Shown here piece by piece: positions 22,006 through 34,250 of a stretch of 64,000 nt of DNA. Both the position numbers and the translations under genes were made by a program. The DNA lies in the NCBI GenBank assembly GCA_021234155.1, contig JAJEKV010000015.1, positions 10,500,101 through 10,564,100 on the forward strand. Direction: 5' to 3'. Positions within the stretch are counted from its first letter, which is position 1; every line of letters begins with the position of its first letter. Source of the stretch: Isoetes taiwanensis. Lineage: Eukaryota; Streptophyta; Lycopodiopsida; Isoetales; Isoetaceae. The notes below the pieces were generated by a model. That model had not been told where the DNA came from. It was given only the letters and a program-made list of their open reading frames with translations, and made no database searches.

Positions 22006-22731
22006 GCATGAACAGAACGATCCATGGACTTGGATGATAGGAAAAGAGTCCTATACAAATAGACAACATCTTTGAGTTGTTTCTTTTCTATACATTTACA
22101 GTTATCGTCATAGCTCAGTGCTAGAGCACCCATATGTAAACTGAAGATCTAGATGGCTGAATATGTACTTATTACTCACAATGAATTGCAGGTCATGTGC
22201 CTTTGCATGATGGCTATGGCTGGAGCTTCTCTCATAATTTTGATATGTACGAGATGAAAGATTTATGGATGTATGCTAATAGTGATGGAATGAAGCTTTC
22301 AAATAAAAAAGTATTCAAGATGCCATACAACATTATGGAATGGTAATTTCCAGGGGTTACTGATAGTTGTCCTATATCTATTTTGCAATATGGTGTTTGT
22401 ACATAGTAGCTTCTTTATGAGGATACCAGGGGTTATTGATAGTTGTCCCATATCTATTTTACAATATGGTGTTTGTACATAGTAGCTTCTTTATGAGGAT
22501 AACTCTCATTATTGCTTGTTAAGGATACAGGACTAGTCTGGCCTCTAGTGTTTCATCTGCATGTCTCACAATTATTTGTATTTGTTACAGGCGCTAGCCT
22601 ATGACTTTATGTTTCGGTTATTTTGAAAGTATAAGGCCATGCTGAATGCTGTGAAGTTACCATGTCATTTAACCATGGCAGCATATTGTCTGAAGCTTGA
22701 GTATGAGGAAGCAATTCGACAATGCAACATG
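22006..22731 (+). pseudogene. TWD1/FKBP42-like TPR exons, tandem pseudogene copy 2
   Basis: This is a tandem copy of 21041-21905, aligned from 'gaacagaa.gatccatg.acttggatgatagg' (in two parts) onward with substitutions and indels. Exon remnants are 'IQDAIQHYGM' ending at 22342 before GT, and 22591-22731 reading 'ALAYDFMFRLF' stop 'KYKAMLNAVKLPCHL', ending 'QCNM' before 'GTAAAC'. The same TGA as in copy 1 interrupts the frame, so the defect predates the duplication or was converted. Confidence 0.7.
22350..22501 (+). repeat. 76-bp tandem duplication inside pseudogene copy 2
   Basis: Units at 22350-22425 and 22426-22501 both begin 'ccaggggtta' and end 'cttctttatgaggata', differing at a few positions. 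Copy 1 of the pseudogene has only one unit. Confidence 0.8.
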
Positions 22732-24197
22732 GTAAACCATAAGTTAAATGAAACATTTATAGTTTGGCAATAGTAATGCTTTTATGAATGATGCTACATT
22801 ATTGTATCTTCTTAAAAAATGTAAAACAACAGGCGCCTGACAATAAGGCAATAATTACTTAAATGCATGTTCTAGCTTAGCAAGATAAATAACTATATGA
22901 AAAAGCATTTAGAACCGTACAAATGATTGTTCGGTCCGCCTCCAACAAAGCAGCCTTCAAAGTGAAGATGGTATGTGATAGTATGGATCTGATTTACTCT
23001 CTCCCTTCAAGGAATCGTCCTTATATCATGGGGCATCTCAAGGCCATGTATGCTCTCCACACGCTTTACCATATGCATGGGACCAGTGTGGGACAAACTC
23101 TAAAAACTTAACAAGTATAATTCCTATATAGTTTAAATACGCAAAGTTTTTGCACTTGATATTCTGATTTTCGCACCATTCACATTGAAACCCTCCATTA
23201 CTGTCATTTTTTGTACATGTGGCTGGATCAGAATTCGAAAGAGTTTCTAGAATCAAATGGGTTGTTCTGTTTGTCAGAGTTTGTGAGCAATATGATTGGA
23301 TCAGATGCAGAGTTCTTCTGGATCAGTGTTTGCTGTACAAAACTGATCTATCACGTTGCGGTTTAAAAAAGGAATAGAAACTGACACATGCTCTTCTTAA
23401 ACCCTTCTTCTACTGTCTTAAAAGGAGTCTTGCGTTGTCATATACAATAAGTACATTTGTCTAGCATATATACTGAAATGATGTTCTTTATAGAAGAATT
23501 ATTCATTCTTTCGATGCAAGTGACCAGACAAATGTGATGAACAGTCCCATTTTCAAACTTAGCATCAAATTTTACCCTAGAAGCTGATCTTTATCATGTC
23601 GTTATATGCAATTAATTGAAGGTACTTGTGACAAAATTAATTGTGGGTATTCGTATTAAAATCTTATGTGTCGCATCCATATTTCCATTCTTTGCACACA
23701 CAACCAAGCAGCCAAGATTATGAATCAACTTAAAATTAATCTTTGCTCTGGATTTCTATCATGATTTAGCAATTCTACATCCAGTGCACAAATGTTTTTT
23801 GAGACCTTTCATCTTTTTATAACCCATCGGCGTATAGGGAACAGGTTGATCGCTGAATGTATGAAGGCAGAAAAGATAAGTATGTAAATTGAAGCAGGGA
23901 ACCGGTTCACATAACAATCACTTGTAAGTATAAGACTGTGCAATTCTTCATAAAAAGCATGGCTCTCCGTAATCAGGCTGAATTGAACTAGTCGAGCCTG
24001 TTGGGATTGCTTGCCTGCCAAAATGTCCACGTCCATACCATCTGCTATATGCATAGAAGACAGCCTAAATATGTAGCATAATAACAGGGGGTTTTCTTTG
24101 TGTTTTTGTACGCTTTTCACTAAGGTTTTCCTATGATTTCGTGATGTATTCAAATGGATGTACTAATGCGTACATTTAGAGTGCACCATTTCTGAGT
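22732..24197. other. AT-rich intergenic sequence
   Basis: No gene was recognised. The open frame at 22923-23111 has no known match and no splice context. Confidence 0.4.
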
Positions 24198-24395
24198 CAT
24201 TGATTTTAGCCTTTTTTTTTTCAATGGTCAACAACCAATGGCTCACAACAAAAGCCCTTTTTTTGTGCGTGTGGTGCATAATGGGCACATGAAGGGCCAT
24301 TGATTTTAGCCTTTTTTTTAAATGATCAACAACCAATGGCTCACAACAAAAGCCCTATTTTTGTGTGTGTGGTGTATAATGGGCACATGAAGGGC
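24198..24395 (+). repeat. 100-bp tandem duplication
   Basis: Units at 24198-24297 and 24298-24395 start 'cattgattttagcc' and end 'gggcacatgaagggc', separated by few substitutions and by length differences in the T tract. Confidence 0.85.
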
Positions 24396-25261
24396 TTGAA
24401 GGGCGCATGTAGTGCAGTTTCCCTGCTGGCAACTCATTTTTTATCATAACTTTTGATCCAAAGCTCTGTTTGAAATGATTTTTATTGCGTTGGAAAGCTC
24501 TCTCCGAGATCTTTTTGATAGTGTATGATATGAATATGTTTGATTAAGTTATCTATGCTAAAACAGCAATTTTTCGGCTGGGTTTGGTAGGCTTTCACAT
24601 CCTACCAGGTGATTAATACAGGATTGCGCTATTGGATATTGTTTTATGGCTCATTCCGAATGAAGCTTGCAAAAAATTACCATGCATTTTTAGATTTTGA
24701 GGCAGTTATTAAGCAAATTCCAAGGCTTCTAGATTCTTGTGCTAACAAGCAGAAAAGTTTGCCACTTTGGTTTCTCACCACAAGAATCCATGGAGGCCAA
24801 AGGCTTGCTGTTAAATTCCAGTTGAAAAATGTTTGTGTATGGGTGTTGCAAACTTTATGACTTTCAGAATAGTGGGATCAATCTGCTCTATCTTTATGGT
24901 AACTTTTACTTATGTTCTATTTGTTTTATTGTGATCAAATTTAAAAGCTACAGGTGATGAAAGCCTCAAATGAATTCTAGTTTTTTTCTGGTTTGAATTC
25001 TAAAATTTTTGTCACACCGGGGGGTGGCGTCCCAATGTCCCCGAAGGGGCCAATTTTTTTTTTTTGCAACACAAACCATTAACATCCAACATATAAAAAT
25101 TAAATCTCCCAACACATAACAACCAACACATAACAACCATTGACATTAACAAACAACACATAACTACCATTGACATTAATTAACACAACCATTGGGTCCA
25201 ACACATTTAAATTAAAATCCCCTTTAAACTTCCTTTGGTTTGGGTGCATATTCACACGGGG
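24396..25261. other. Intergenic sequence left of the retrotransposon nest
   Basis: No supported gene. A T12 tract at 25049-25060 is followed by reiterated 'aacacataacaaccattgac'-like phrases (about 25080-25180), a low-complexity run. Confidence 0.4.
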
Positions 25262-26369
25262 GGTGACGTAGGGCAGCGAGAGCCCTCATAATTGTATTTT
25301 GCACGTACGAAATCAACACCATATAGTATTCCGCTTGAAATCTTATAGTATTTTGCCATTAGTATCAGTGGCAAGCCATTAGACCCAGTCGCAATGATCC
25401 CCGGTAGCACTAACACACCATAGGGATCGTTCAAGAGTCAGAACACTAACGTCCTTCTAAGCCAGTCCGGCCCCTTCACCCACAACCAGGTGTGGTTCTT
25501 GTGCACAGGCCGAATCTATAGTGTGCTAGAGAGGCTACTCTAGGAGCATCTACTACCAAGCTTTAGGTCTCTACCCCCCTTCCCAATACAAGGAGTTCAT
25601 AGAGATACATCATCCATATACATCACAGAAGAACTAAAGAACTATATCTAATCTACATCATAGAGTTAGGTTCTTTAGTTAGAGGCTGGTATCTAGAGAT
25701 CTAGAAGGCTGCTATGGGCAATTTAATAGGCTAAACCTACTGATTCTATGACTGAAATAGGGTTTAGACTATCTGATTGGCCAAATACCTGATCCTTGAG
25801 TGGCTCCTCCTGACCTGAGCTCGACCATCCTGCTGAAACGCTCGAATCAAGGGAAACTAATGGTGCAATTCTCTCAGGCAGAGTCTGGGAGGCGGTTTTG
25901 GCTGTTGAGGCAGCCAAAACAGAGTTTTAAAACCCTAGAAACGAAAATTGGGCCAGTTAGGGTTTCCCTCCCTTAATAGACAAGGGGTTGGCTAGGGCTT
26001 CCAATTATCCCCTTTAGGCATGTGGGATAATTGGGAATGGGCCCACTTGCCTTTAATGGCTAGGTGGCAAAATGTGCTCACATGGAAATGTGTGCCCACA
26101 TTAATGTGTGCATTGGAAAATGTGCACATTAATTGCACCTATGGGTGTGGCCCACTTGGCATGAAGTGGCCATATAGGAAAATGTGCACCTAAGTGAATG
26201 TGCACATTGTTTAATGTGCACATTAATAAATGCACACTCCTTGCACGTTGCCCCCTAGGGCTACTAGCCTAGCTACACGTTGGCGTACACGTCAGTCGGG
26301 GTGGCGTGTACGCGTGACGAGGCAGTACAGTATACGTCCTGGGAGCGTATACTGTGCTGGAACGTCACA
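25262..26369 (-). mobile_element. 3' LTR of element B (minus-strand chromovirus-type element)
   Basis: The right edge ends CGTCACA and is followed at once by a polypurine tract as read on the minus strand (26370-26383). The left edge is set at 'ggtgacg' (25262), which would complete the TGTGACG...CGTCACA inverted ends with one changed base. Inside, 'ctactctaggagcat' and 'aggtctctacccccc' (25539-25575) also occur in the LTR of element A (27827-27871), so the two LTRs are diverged relatives. The 5' LTR of B lies beyond 64000, so the pair cannot be compared. Confidence 0.65.
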
Positions 26370-26917
26370 TTCTCCCCACCTTGAAATGATGCTGTCCGCA
26401 GCATCGTGGGTCTCCCCACCTTGGGATCATCCTAACCTGCAATCAACCTGATACATACGATGAGCTATTATAATACTTACACATTTATTAAGATTACCTT
26501 AAGGTAATATTTTTTTAGGGCATTATCATGCCATTATATTATGGAATAACTTATTGGTTCACAACATCATTAAAATAGGTTACTCAATAATTCACTTAAC
26601 AGGACAATTAAGTTTATCAAAATTAAAATTAACGTCCGAGGTACTCTTCATTCCTTGCAACACATTCCAACAAAATTTGTGTTGCAAGTCTTCGTAGCTC
26701 GACCTCCTTGCCCTCCGGAACGCTCTATTGGCCTGCAGGTCGACACTACGTTAGTACCATTTTAATTATTAATAAAATTTTGGTTATATGGTGACCACCC
26801 CACCTATCTACATGGATGCATGGCTAATCTCCCGGCGTAGGGAGAGGGTGGATCTCCCATTATGGCCGTGGAGACAGCGCCTTCTTGCCTATATGCCGCT
26901 CATGCCTACACCCTAGT
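26370..26917 (-). other. Element B: polypurine tract and 3' noncoding region, part 1
   Basis: On the minus strand 'caaggtggggaga' abuts the LTR (26370-26383), and the same motif recurs at 26411-26423. The rest is noncoding. A stretch with 'cctgca' ... 'acgttagt' ... 'gaccacccc' (about 26735-26810) corresponds to 28365-28430 behind the LTR of element A, which supports both being 3' noncoding regions of sister families. The region ends in the TSD ctagt (26913-26917), and its continuation is at 55781. Confidence 0.6.
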
Positions 26918-28275
26918 TGTGACGCTCCCTGCTAAACGTACGGCGCCCGGCCGTACACTTGGCAGGAAATCCCCCATCCGCTCAACAACCGCATGGGCCC
27001 TTCGTCTACCCCGCACTCTGAGGTGACTCTTAGTGCGGGAAGGGAACACGAAGGTGTCTTGCGCGCCCTTCCCCTATGGGCTCCTATAACAGCGGAAGCG
27101 ATAACACGTCAGAACTAGCATCAACATATACAAATACTACCTCGAAGGGTAGTGCATCACTCATAATCCATGGCAAAGATGATAATCACGAACCATAAAA
27201 CATGAGAGCTCCTACCCCGGCTCAGACTCGTAAGGAGGATGACTGACCGGCTAGGCCTCAAGATAGAGCAGACCGAGTCATGGCAATGGCGAGGGCTGGC
27301 ATAGAACAATGGCTAGGGTTGACCACTCCATCCGCCCCTCCTGTGCATACTTTGCAGATGGGCTAGATCAGGGCTCGGCGGGGACTCTAGCCTTCAGGAT
27401 CGCCAATCCCATGGTATCACCCATCGGGACTACTCAGTTGCATCTCCACGGTCCGATGAGGCGGGGAAGGGTTGCATCTCCCCTTCCCGGGATCTAGAGG
27501 TGCCGTGGGCGGCTAGAGAACCCGTGGCGACACACGCGATTTCGTACCCGGTGAACCCCCAAAACGAGAGCCAAGCCAACACTTGCAGCTCTCGAGAGGC
27601 AGGGCAACACCATTGCCCCAGGAGGTGTCGGACCCATGCTCGGCCCACACGAAGTGACCGACCATAAGCCTAGCCCACTATGGGATCCCCCGAAGCCCCC
27701 ACTCGGCAGGGATCCTCCCTCCACTTTCCCTCTAGCCCCGTTATATGGTGCTGAGTCATATCATAGCCTCAATAGCCTGGTGGGCTCCTATGCCTGAGCC
27801 GCAACTAATAGGAACTAAGGGGTCTACTCTAGGAGCATACTACATATGGCTCTAGGTCTCTACCCCCCTTCCCAATACAAGAGGAGCAAACACGATCAAC
27901 CATCATCACATAATCATCACATCATGAGAATAATCATAAGAATAACATCTTAACCTAATCATACAAATCTAACTAATAGTTAGGGTTCCTTGATTAGGGT
28001 TCAAGATGTTGAATATGGGCTCTAGGATGGCTCTACTCTAGATACAAAATACTAGCATATCTGGAATGCTAATTTCCAGATGAGCTATCACAACCACTAT
28101 CCTACATACCGCTCTGAAGCTCTCCCTCCAGATCCAGGTGTGCCTCCATGGTCTCCGGAGCTCACGAGATGCCGCTCCTACTCCAAGAACGAGTCTACCC
28201 TGCTGGGGCTGCTGCACCAGTCTATGCCACAGCAAACGATGTTCGAAACGGGGTTTCGAACGAGTAGGTGAGTCT
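26918..28275 (-). repeat. 3' LTR of element A (left copy)
   Basis: It matches 43041-43557 and 54670 to about 55490 closely, including 'taaacgtacggcgcccggcc' at 26933. Homology stops after 'gtaggtgagtct' at 28275; the last ~290 bp of the right copy (to CGTCACA at 55780) have no counterpart here, so the U3 end of this LTR was probably deleted. A purine-rich candidate PPT on the minus strand lies at 28311-28320. Confidence 0.75.
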
Positions 28276-28929
28276 GTAAGAGTTATTAGGGTTCATAATC
28301 TAAATTATGGCTCCCCCTATCTTCTCGTAATGCGCTCCTCGTTGAAGTCCACCTTCTACTTGCCTGCAAAAGGAGCACATTACGTTAGTTTAGTTAATAA
28401 TTTGTGGTTTAGGGGACCACCCCTTACCTCCTTGAGCCGACTCTTGACTCAAGGTTGTCCTACCTACCTTGCCCAAGATCATGGCCCTTTCGGTTTGAGC
28501 TTAAGGATCATTTAAGATGCTCCCATCATCGCCCATGATCGAGTGCTACCTTGTACTTTCGGTTACCCGGTGCGAAAGTACCCCTAGTGCATCATGCCCC
28601 ACGGGTTTTGAAGCTAGGGAACGTCTCTCGATCCCATCATCGGCGCATGATCACTTTAACCTTCACCATGACCCTCCTACGGCCGGGTGTGCGTACCGCG
28701 ATCGTGGCATAGAGATCATCCGATCGATGTCCCATCATCGCCCACCATGCCTCAGTCCTCACTCACATGACCCTAATGGTCATGCGCACCTCTTGGTGCG
28801 TGTGGCCTAGAGAATGCCCTAAAAGCGTATCCCATCGCCAGCCCACCGCGATCAAGGTTACGGCACATGCACCTAGTAACTAGAATGCATCGCCCGGGCT
28901 TAAAACTAACTAACAACATACTAGCTAAC
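28276..28929 (-). other. Element A 3' noncoding region
   Basis: Between the integrase remnant and the LTR there is no coherent frame. It contains phrases similar to the 3' noncoding part of B ('cctgca', 'acgttagt', 'gaccacccc') and repeated 'catcatcgcc' segments. Confidence 0.5.
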
Positions 28930-30240
28930 CCACGGCAAGTCGGAATTCGACCAAGTAGGAGGCGACTCGCCCATCAAACTCCTTCATAAACTCGGGTATT
29001 GCTTCTCCAAATCTTGCTTCAATACCCATGTCGGCGTCTTCCACGGTAAGTGCTTCCACTTAACCAAATATTGGAGGGCTGAGACCTCCTAGTCTTCTTG
29101 AATGACTTATCAAGAAGCAATTCAGGCACTATTTCTACTTGCTCCTCCGTCATTTCCAACAAGGTTGGAGTATCCAAAACCTCCTCAGGGTTAGGATTGT
29201 GCCTTTTAATAAACTTACATGGAAGACCTTGTGAACCTTAAGATGGGGTGGAAGATCCAACTTGTAGGCTTGAGAGCCCACTCTCTCCAAAATCTTGAAG
29301 CGGACCAGCCCACCTAGGGGCAAGCTTCTTGCAGCTCCCAATCTGCGACTTGGCTTGCTTCACCTTGATCTTCAACCAAAGCGGTATCGCCTACCTTAAA
29401 TTCCCTTACGGTCCGGTGCTTGTCGGCTACACTCTTACGCCGACTTCTTACGCGCCAATAAATAACCCCTTACTTCTTCCACTAGGCGCCTTTGATATCC
29501 CCTAACATCTGGCTGGGATACTTCTACCTTGGACGCGGAGATTGTGCGGGTATCAGGGGTTAAGCACCGGTACCCGTAATTTACCATAAAGGAGACATCA
29601 CGAGATGACTCACCGGCTTGTATTGTTGTGGTAATTCCACCAAGTGGATGTACTCATCCCACTTGGACTGCTTATTCCACACATAGCCCGAAGCATGTCT
29701 TCAATGATCAGATTCGTCCTCTCCGTCCGGCCATCTGTTTGGGGATGATATGCCCGTGCTCATGGAGAGCTTAGATGCGAATGGTGCTAAAGAGATCCTG
29801 CCAAAAGGCACTCATAAACTTAGAATCTCTATCGGATATTATCTCGAGGCATGCCATGGAGTCCGAAAATCTCCCTTACAAATAACTTGGCGTTATCTAA
29901 TGCGGTGTCGGTAGTCTTGCAAGGCACAAAATGTGCCATCTTAGATAACTTATCTCGACAACCATCAATGCATCCTTGCCTCGAAGAGTTCTAGGGGACA
30001 CTGTGATGAAATCCATGCTTATGACCTCCCACTTTGCATTTGGCACCCCAATGGCTCAAGAGCACCGGAATCGAAGTTGCTCGCTTTGGTCTGCGACATA
30101 GCGGCAATCCGAATATATGCAGCTATCTGCCTCTTCATTTCTGGCGAAGTAGCTACTTGAATCTTGAAATAGGTCTTCATGAAGCCCGGCATGCCACCGC
30201 TATTGGGCTGTTATGTGTGTCATGAACAATTAGCTTCCTT
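28930..30240 (-). pseudogene. Element A integrase and chromodomain remnant
   Basis: Frameshifted pieces parallel the intact integrase of element B. '[30 protein letters not shown]' in two phrases (29280-29195) is the GPY/F-type C-terminal module, and downstream the phrase 'LQYLVKWKHL' of B is recognisable here only across frame changes (about 29070). DNA at 29700-30000 matches the catalytic-core region of B with small deletions. Decay is heavy. Confidence 0.7.
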
Positions 30241-31022
30241 ACCCCGATGATTAGGGCACACACAACTTATGCTTGTGATACAACAGGTTGCCTTCCTTCT
30301 TATAATGCTTGAAGGCTTCCCGCTCCTTATCTGTTCTGGCTTCCTTGGAGAGGCTTTCCCATACCTCCTTGAAGTCCACATCTGTTGGCAAGGACTCCTC
30401 AATCTTCTTGCCAAACTCACTCGAAAGAGTGGAAATCGCGTTACAATGCGTCCTTGTGCGAATTGGTCTCCGGAGAGGGCATCTGCTACAACATTAAGCT
30501 TACCGGGGCTTATATATAATATCAAAATCATACTCCTCAAGGAATTCCATCCACCTCCTTTGCCTTAAGTTGAGGAGTGGCTGGGTGAAAAGATACTGAA
30601 GGCTCTGGTGATCAGTATCCAACTGAAACTTCCTTCCCAGCAGATAATGCCTCCATATCCTCAATGCCCTGACAATGGCTAGCAGCTCCTAATCATGGGT
30701 TGGGTAGCGTTGCTCGGCGTCGTTCATCTTCTTCGAGTCGTGGCGACTACCCTTCCTTCTTGCATCAAGGCCCTTTTGTTGCTATCTTGCTTGCATCTGT
30801 TGCTACCAACTTATCTCTACTCGGATCCGGAAGAACAAGCACTGGTGCTGTTGTTAAGGCCTCTTTAAGCTTCTCAAAAGAAGCTTGGACTTTCTCTAAC
30901 TAATGGCTAGTCCAATCCTTAATCTTCTTGGCCTTAGTGAGGTCCGACAGAGGGGACGCCCACTTAGCAAAGTCCTTCACGAACTTTTACGTGGAATATC
31001 CCGCCAACCCGAAAGCTTCTTA
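30241..31022 (-). pseudogene. Element A RNase H and connection region remnant
   Basis: The sequence is similar to 57440-58200 of element B, including the RNase H tail '[11 protein letters not shown]' (30510-30480). Multiple frameshifts are present. The reverse-strand 'gcatctgctacaacatt' corresponds to the conserved V-A-D-A-L stretch that ends gypsy RNase H. Confidence 0.6.
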
Positions 31023-31801
31023 CTACGCCACATTCCTTGGAGCTGGCCAATCAACTATTGCCTCAATCTTAGATGGATCTATGGAGATTCCCTCGGATGT
31101 TACTACATGCCCCAAATATTCCACTCGGCCTGTTGCAAAGTGGCACTTAGAGAGCTTCCCATACAACCGATGACGTCTCAATTTCTCCAACACTTTCCTG
31201 AGATGCTGACAATGCTCCTCAAGGGACTTGCTGTAGATTAGGATGTCGTCGAAGAAGACAATAACAAACTCATCCAAAAAGTCTCTGAAGATGTCGTTTA
31301 TGAGGCGCATAAATGTTGCTGGAGCATTCGATAGTCCAAAGGGCATTACTGTAAACTCAAAATGACCATACCGCGTTCTGAAAGCAGTCTTATGGATATC
31401 CTCTTCTTTTATTCTTATTTGATGGTATCCTGACCTCAAATCAATTTTAGAGAATACCTTTGCTCCTTGTGGCTGGTCCATTAGATCGATGCGCCCTTGG
31501 CAATGCATACTTGTTCTTTATCGTCTGCTTATTAAGCTGGCGATAGTCTATGCACATTCTTAAGCTCCCATCTTTCTTCTTCACAAAGAGTATAGGTGCT
31601 CCGAAAGGAGACACACTTGCTCTTATAAATCCAAGCTTCGAGCAATTCGAAGGCTGTTTCTTGAGCACAATCAATTCGGGGTGCTCATTCTATATGGCCT
31701 TCTTGGTAGGCCGCATCCGGAGCCAATGTGATCTCACATTCCACGCCCCTATAAGGTGGCAGCTGCCGGATTTCATCCGGAAATACATCCTTGAACTCTG
31801 A
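31023..31801 (-). pseudogene. Element A reverse transcriptase
   Basis: Two long pieces are present. 31674-31447 carries '[19 protein letters not shown]', and 31508-31023 carries '[18 protein letters not shown]', '[15 protein letters not shown]' and '[12 protein letters not shown]', with both catalytic aspartates of the F-D-D box present. This is a Ty3/gypsy RT of chromovirus type. A frameshift near 31450-31500 separates the two pieces. Confidence 0.85.
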
Positions 31802-32390
31802 AATAAGCCTTGCTATCTGCCTGGGCAACTGATTTCCCTTTGGGTCACTTCCATCCTGCTTGCCTGGCTCAACTGATTCCATCCTCAAGATGTAATCCAC
31901 CTTATTTCTTTCTATACTCTTCCTTAGCTGCTTCAAAGAAATGCACTGCATAGGAGAATCTAGCTTCTTACCTTTCACTATCAACTTGCTGCCGTCTGGT
32001 GCCGTCATGGTGACTTCATTCCGGTCGCAATCAATCATGGCTTTGGCTGGCTTCAAAAATTCCATCCCCACTATCAGATCATATCTTCCGACGTCCATGA
32101 CTTCTGCTCCCATCGGCCACTTAGCCCCACTAAGGTCTATGTCAAAGGTGATCCTCCTCCCCTTAGTGTGCCGAATGGCACCGTTTGCCATAGCTACTGG
32201 CCTTGGCTTAGACTTCAATACCTTGTTCTTCATTAGAGCAGCCAATCTAGGAGATGCAAAATTATGAGAGCTACCTGTATCTATGAGGACTACATAAGGA
32301 TTACTATCTATGATCCCGTCCTTGGCGATGACGATTGGGTGATTCTCTATATCACCGACTCAATGTTTGCACATATGTGACACTCACCAT
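31685..32390 (-). pseudogene. Element A aspartic protease and RT-leader region
   Basis: The open piece 32245-31685 holds 'VDVGRYDLIVGMEFL' (as 'DVGRYDLIVGMEFLKPAKA'), the Ty3 protease C-terminal I-L-G-M-type motif, and '[18 protein letters not shown]', the conserved lead-in to RT. The catalytic D-S-G region lies just upstream around 32250-32290 ('[12 protein letters not shown]' across the frame). It is close to the corresponding part of element B (59481-58900). Confidence 0.75.
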
Positions 32391-33717
32391 CTATGAAGTC
32401 ACGGGCCTCTGGCTGGTCATCGCCCTCGTCCGCTTACGTTGGGGAGTCCCAATCCAAGAGTTACGCCAAGGCTTTTCGCATGACGAATGGACAATCACGT
32501 GTTGATTGCCGGCTGGAAGCACACGAAACATAGCTTCTCTTTTCCTTTTGGTGTCTAGGAGGCGGCAAAAGAGCTTGCCTCGATGCATTCCGGCGTGGCT
32601 ACGGTCCCCAAAAGCTTTGCTCGACCCTTACCTTGCTGCTGACTCCACGATGGTGTAGGCTGCTGATTGCTTACCCCGATATTGTCCACGATATTGTCCA
32701 CGATCTGCCCACGAACTCTTACCCACGAAGGTTGATTTGCTTCTCTGGCTTTGGAGTTCTTTGGTGCCTCTTCCAAACTTATAGCTTTATCTTGGCTGCA
32801 TGAATGACCTTGGGTTGATTGCTCTAACAAGCCTCTTGATATTGCTGTTCAACCCCTCAATATAAGTATCCAGCGCTTGCCTCTCGAGACTCCGGGAACA
32901 TGCGGCTGAGCCTCATAAATTCTTTCGTATACTTAGCCATTGATAAGCTACCCCGATTCAACTTTGTGTAAAAGCTGGCGGATCGTCTACTAGTATGAGA
33001 CCTTGGCACATAGTGCTTCTGCGGAAAGCCTTTTGAAGGTCTTAAAACCTGCAATTGTTCCTCTTGACTTGTTGGATTTAGCATATCCCTTCCACCGGAT
33101 CCTTGCCGGTCCAATAAGGTTAGCTGTAGCAACTTTCCCTATGTCCTTATCTTTCATACCGTATGAGTTGCCAAATTCTTCCATTTCATCAAGCCATGCT
33201 TCAGCCTCCATGCCGATCTGTCTTTTCCACGAGAACTAGCCGAGCTTCCTTGTCTTCCATACATTGCTCATAGCACTATCCACCTTTTTTCGATAGTCAC
33301 TGTCTTTCTTGCTCTTTTCCTTGCTTTTAGGTGTGCCCGACCGATTTGTTCTGAGCTAGAGCTATCCTCCTTTGGAAGAGCTATCGATGGTTGGGGCTAG
33401 ATGATGATGGACTCTGGTTCTCCTCTTCCTTCTCCTATCCCTCGGCGTTCCCACAGGTTGCCCTCCCCTTCCTGGCGAGGGACCGTCACCACCCGGAAAA
33501 CAAGGTGGAGGTGGAGGACCATCTTCCTGTGCATTCATGAGAGGGGTCGCCCAGTTGATGAGGTGTTGCATTTGGTTCCTCATCTGCACCAACCTTGCGT
33601 TGACTGCCTCTGGTGACATATCCTCCTCAAAATCTTCTTGTTCCCTGCCAAACAAGTTCCTTGGTACCCAATTGCGTGGTCGGTGCTGATCTTGAGATCC
33701 TGCACTTGAGTTCCTTG
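32391..33717 (-). pseudogene. Element A gag remnant, preceded by a candidate 3' splice site
   Basis: The frame opens right after a TGA near 33722 without an in-frame ATG and reads 'MSPEAVNARLVQMRNQMQHL' then a Pro/Gly-rich, very basic stretch. Further pieces, 'NSYGMKDKDIGKVATANL' and 'ARIRWKGYAKS' (33160-33070) and 'FYTKLNRGSLSMAKYTKEFM' (32970), match Ty3 gag capsid segments and element B. A Cys-rich knuckle is blurred. On the minus strand CTAAC (33756-33752), then 33 nt, then 'ccttgcag' (AG at 33719-33718) forms a plausible branch point and acceptor. Confidence 0.65.
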
Positions 33718-33978
33718 CTGCAAGGATTGATCATCAATACATTTTATTTGGGTTAGATGTTGATCAATTTTACTTGCAATTGAATTATCTTTAGTTATAA
33801 GAAATCATACAAAGCCTTACATTGACAAAACAGTTAATAGTCATTAATACATAAGGATTACATGATAAGGTAGATATATCTTAGCACAATGGGTACAAGA
33901 AACATTTAGCACAAAACTTAAGAAAATTTTACAACTATTCAATGGCCTCCCGAAAGCCTGAAGAAGTTCTTGACATCC

Positions 33979-34203
33979 TAAAACACACACTTGACGTGGC
34001 ACGCTATCTCACCACCCAACCACGAGCCCTCAGCTATGACACAGCTGCCCCAGAGCTCTCCCCCGAGCTACTATATAGCATGCACGCCCCTTTGGTCCAT
34101 CTTTGGACCAAAGCCCTCTTTGGACCATAAGCCCCCTTTTGGACTAAAGGCCCTCTTTTGGCCTAAAAGCCATCTTTGGACTCCACGTCCTTAGCATATA
34201 GCA
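33979..34203 (-). repeat. N1 3' LTR
   Basis: 225 bp, same sequence by eye as 38813-39037. On the minus strand it begins TGCTATATGC and ends in TTTTA rather than the usual CA. It is followed on the left by TSD catcc. Confidence 0.9.
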
Positions 34204-34250
34204 TTCCCCCCCTCTTGACATTGCAGCAGTCCTCTGCTGCAAAAGGGTAT

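Noticed and set aside
24609-24860. 83-codon open frame as a gene
   Set aside because: No homology recognised and it is no longer than chance frames in the area.
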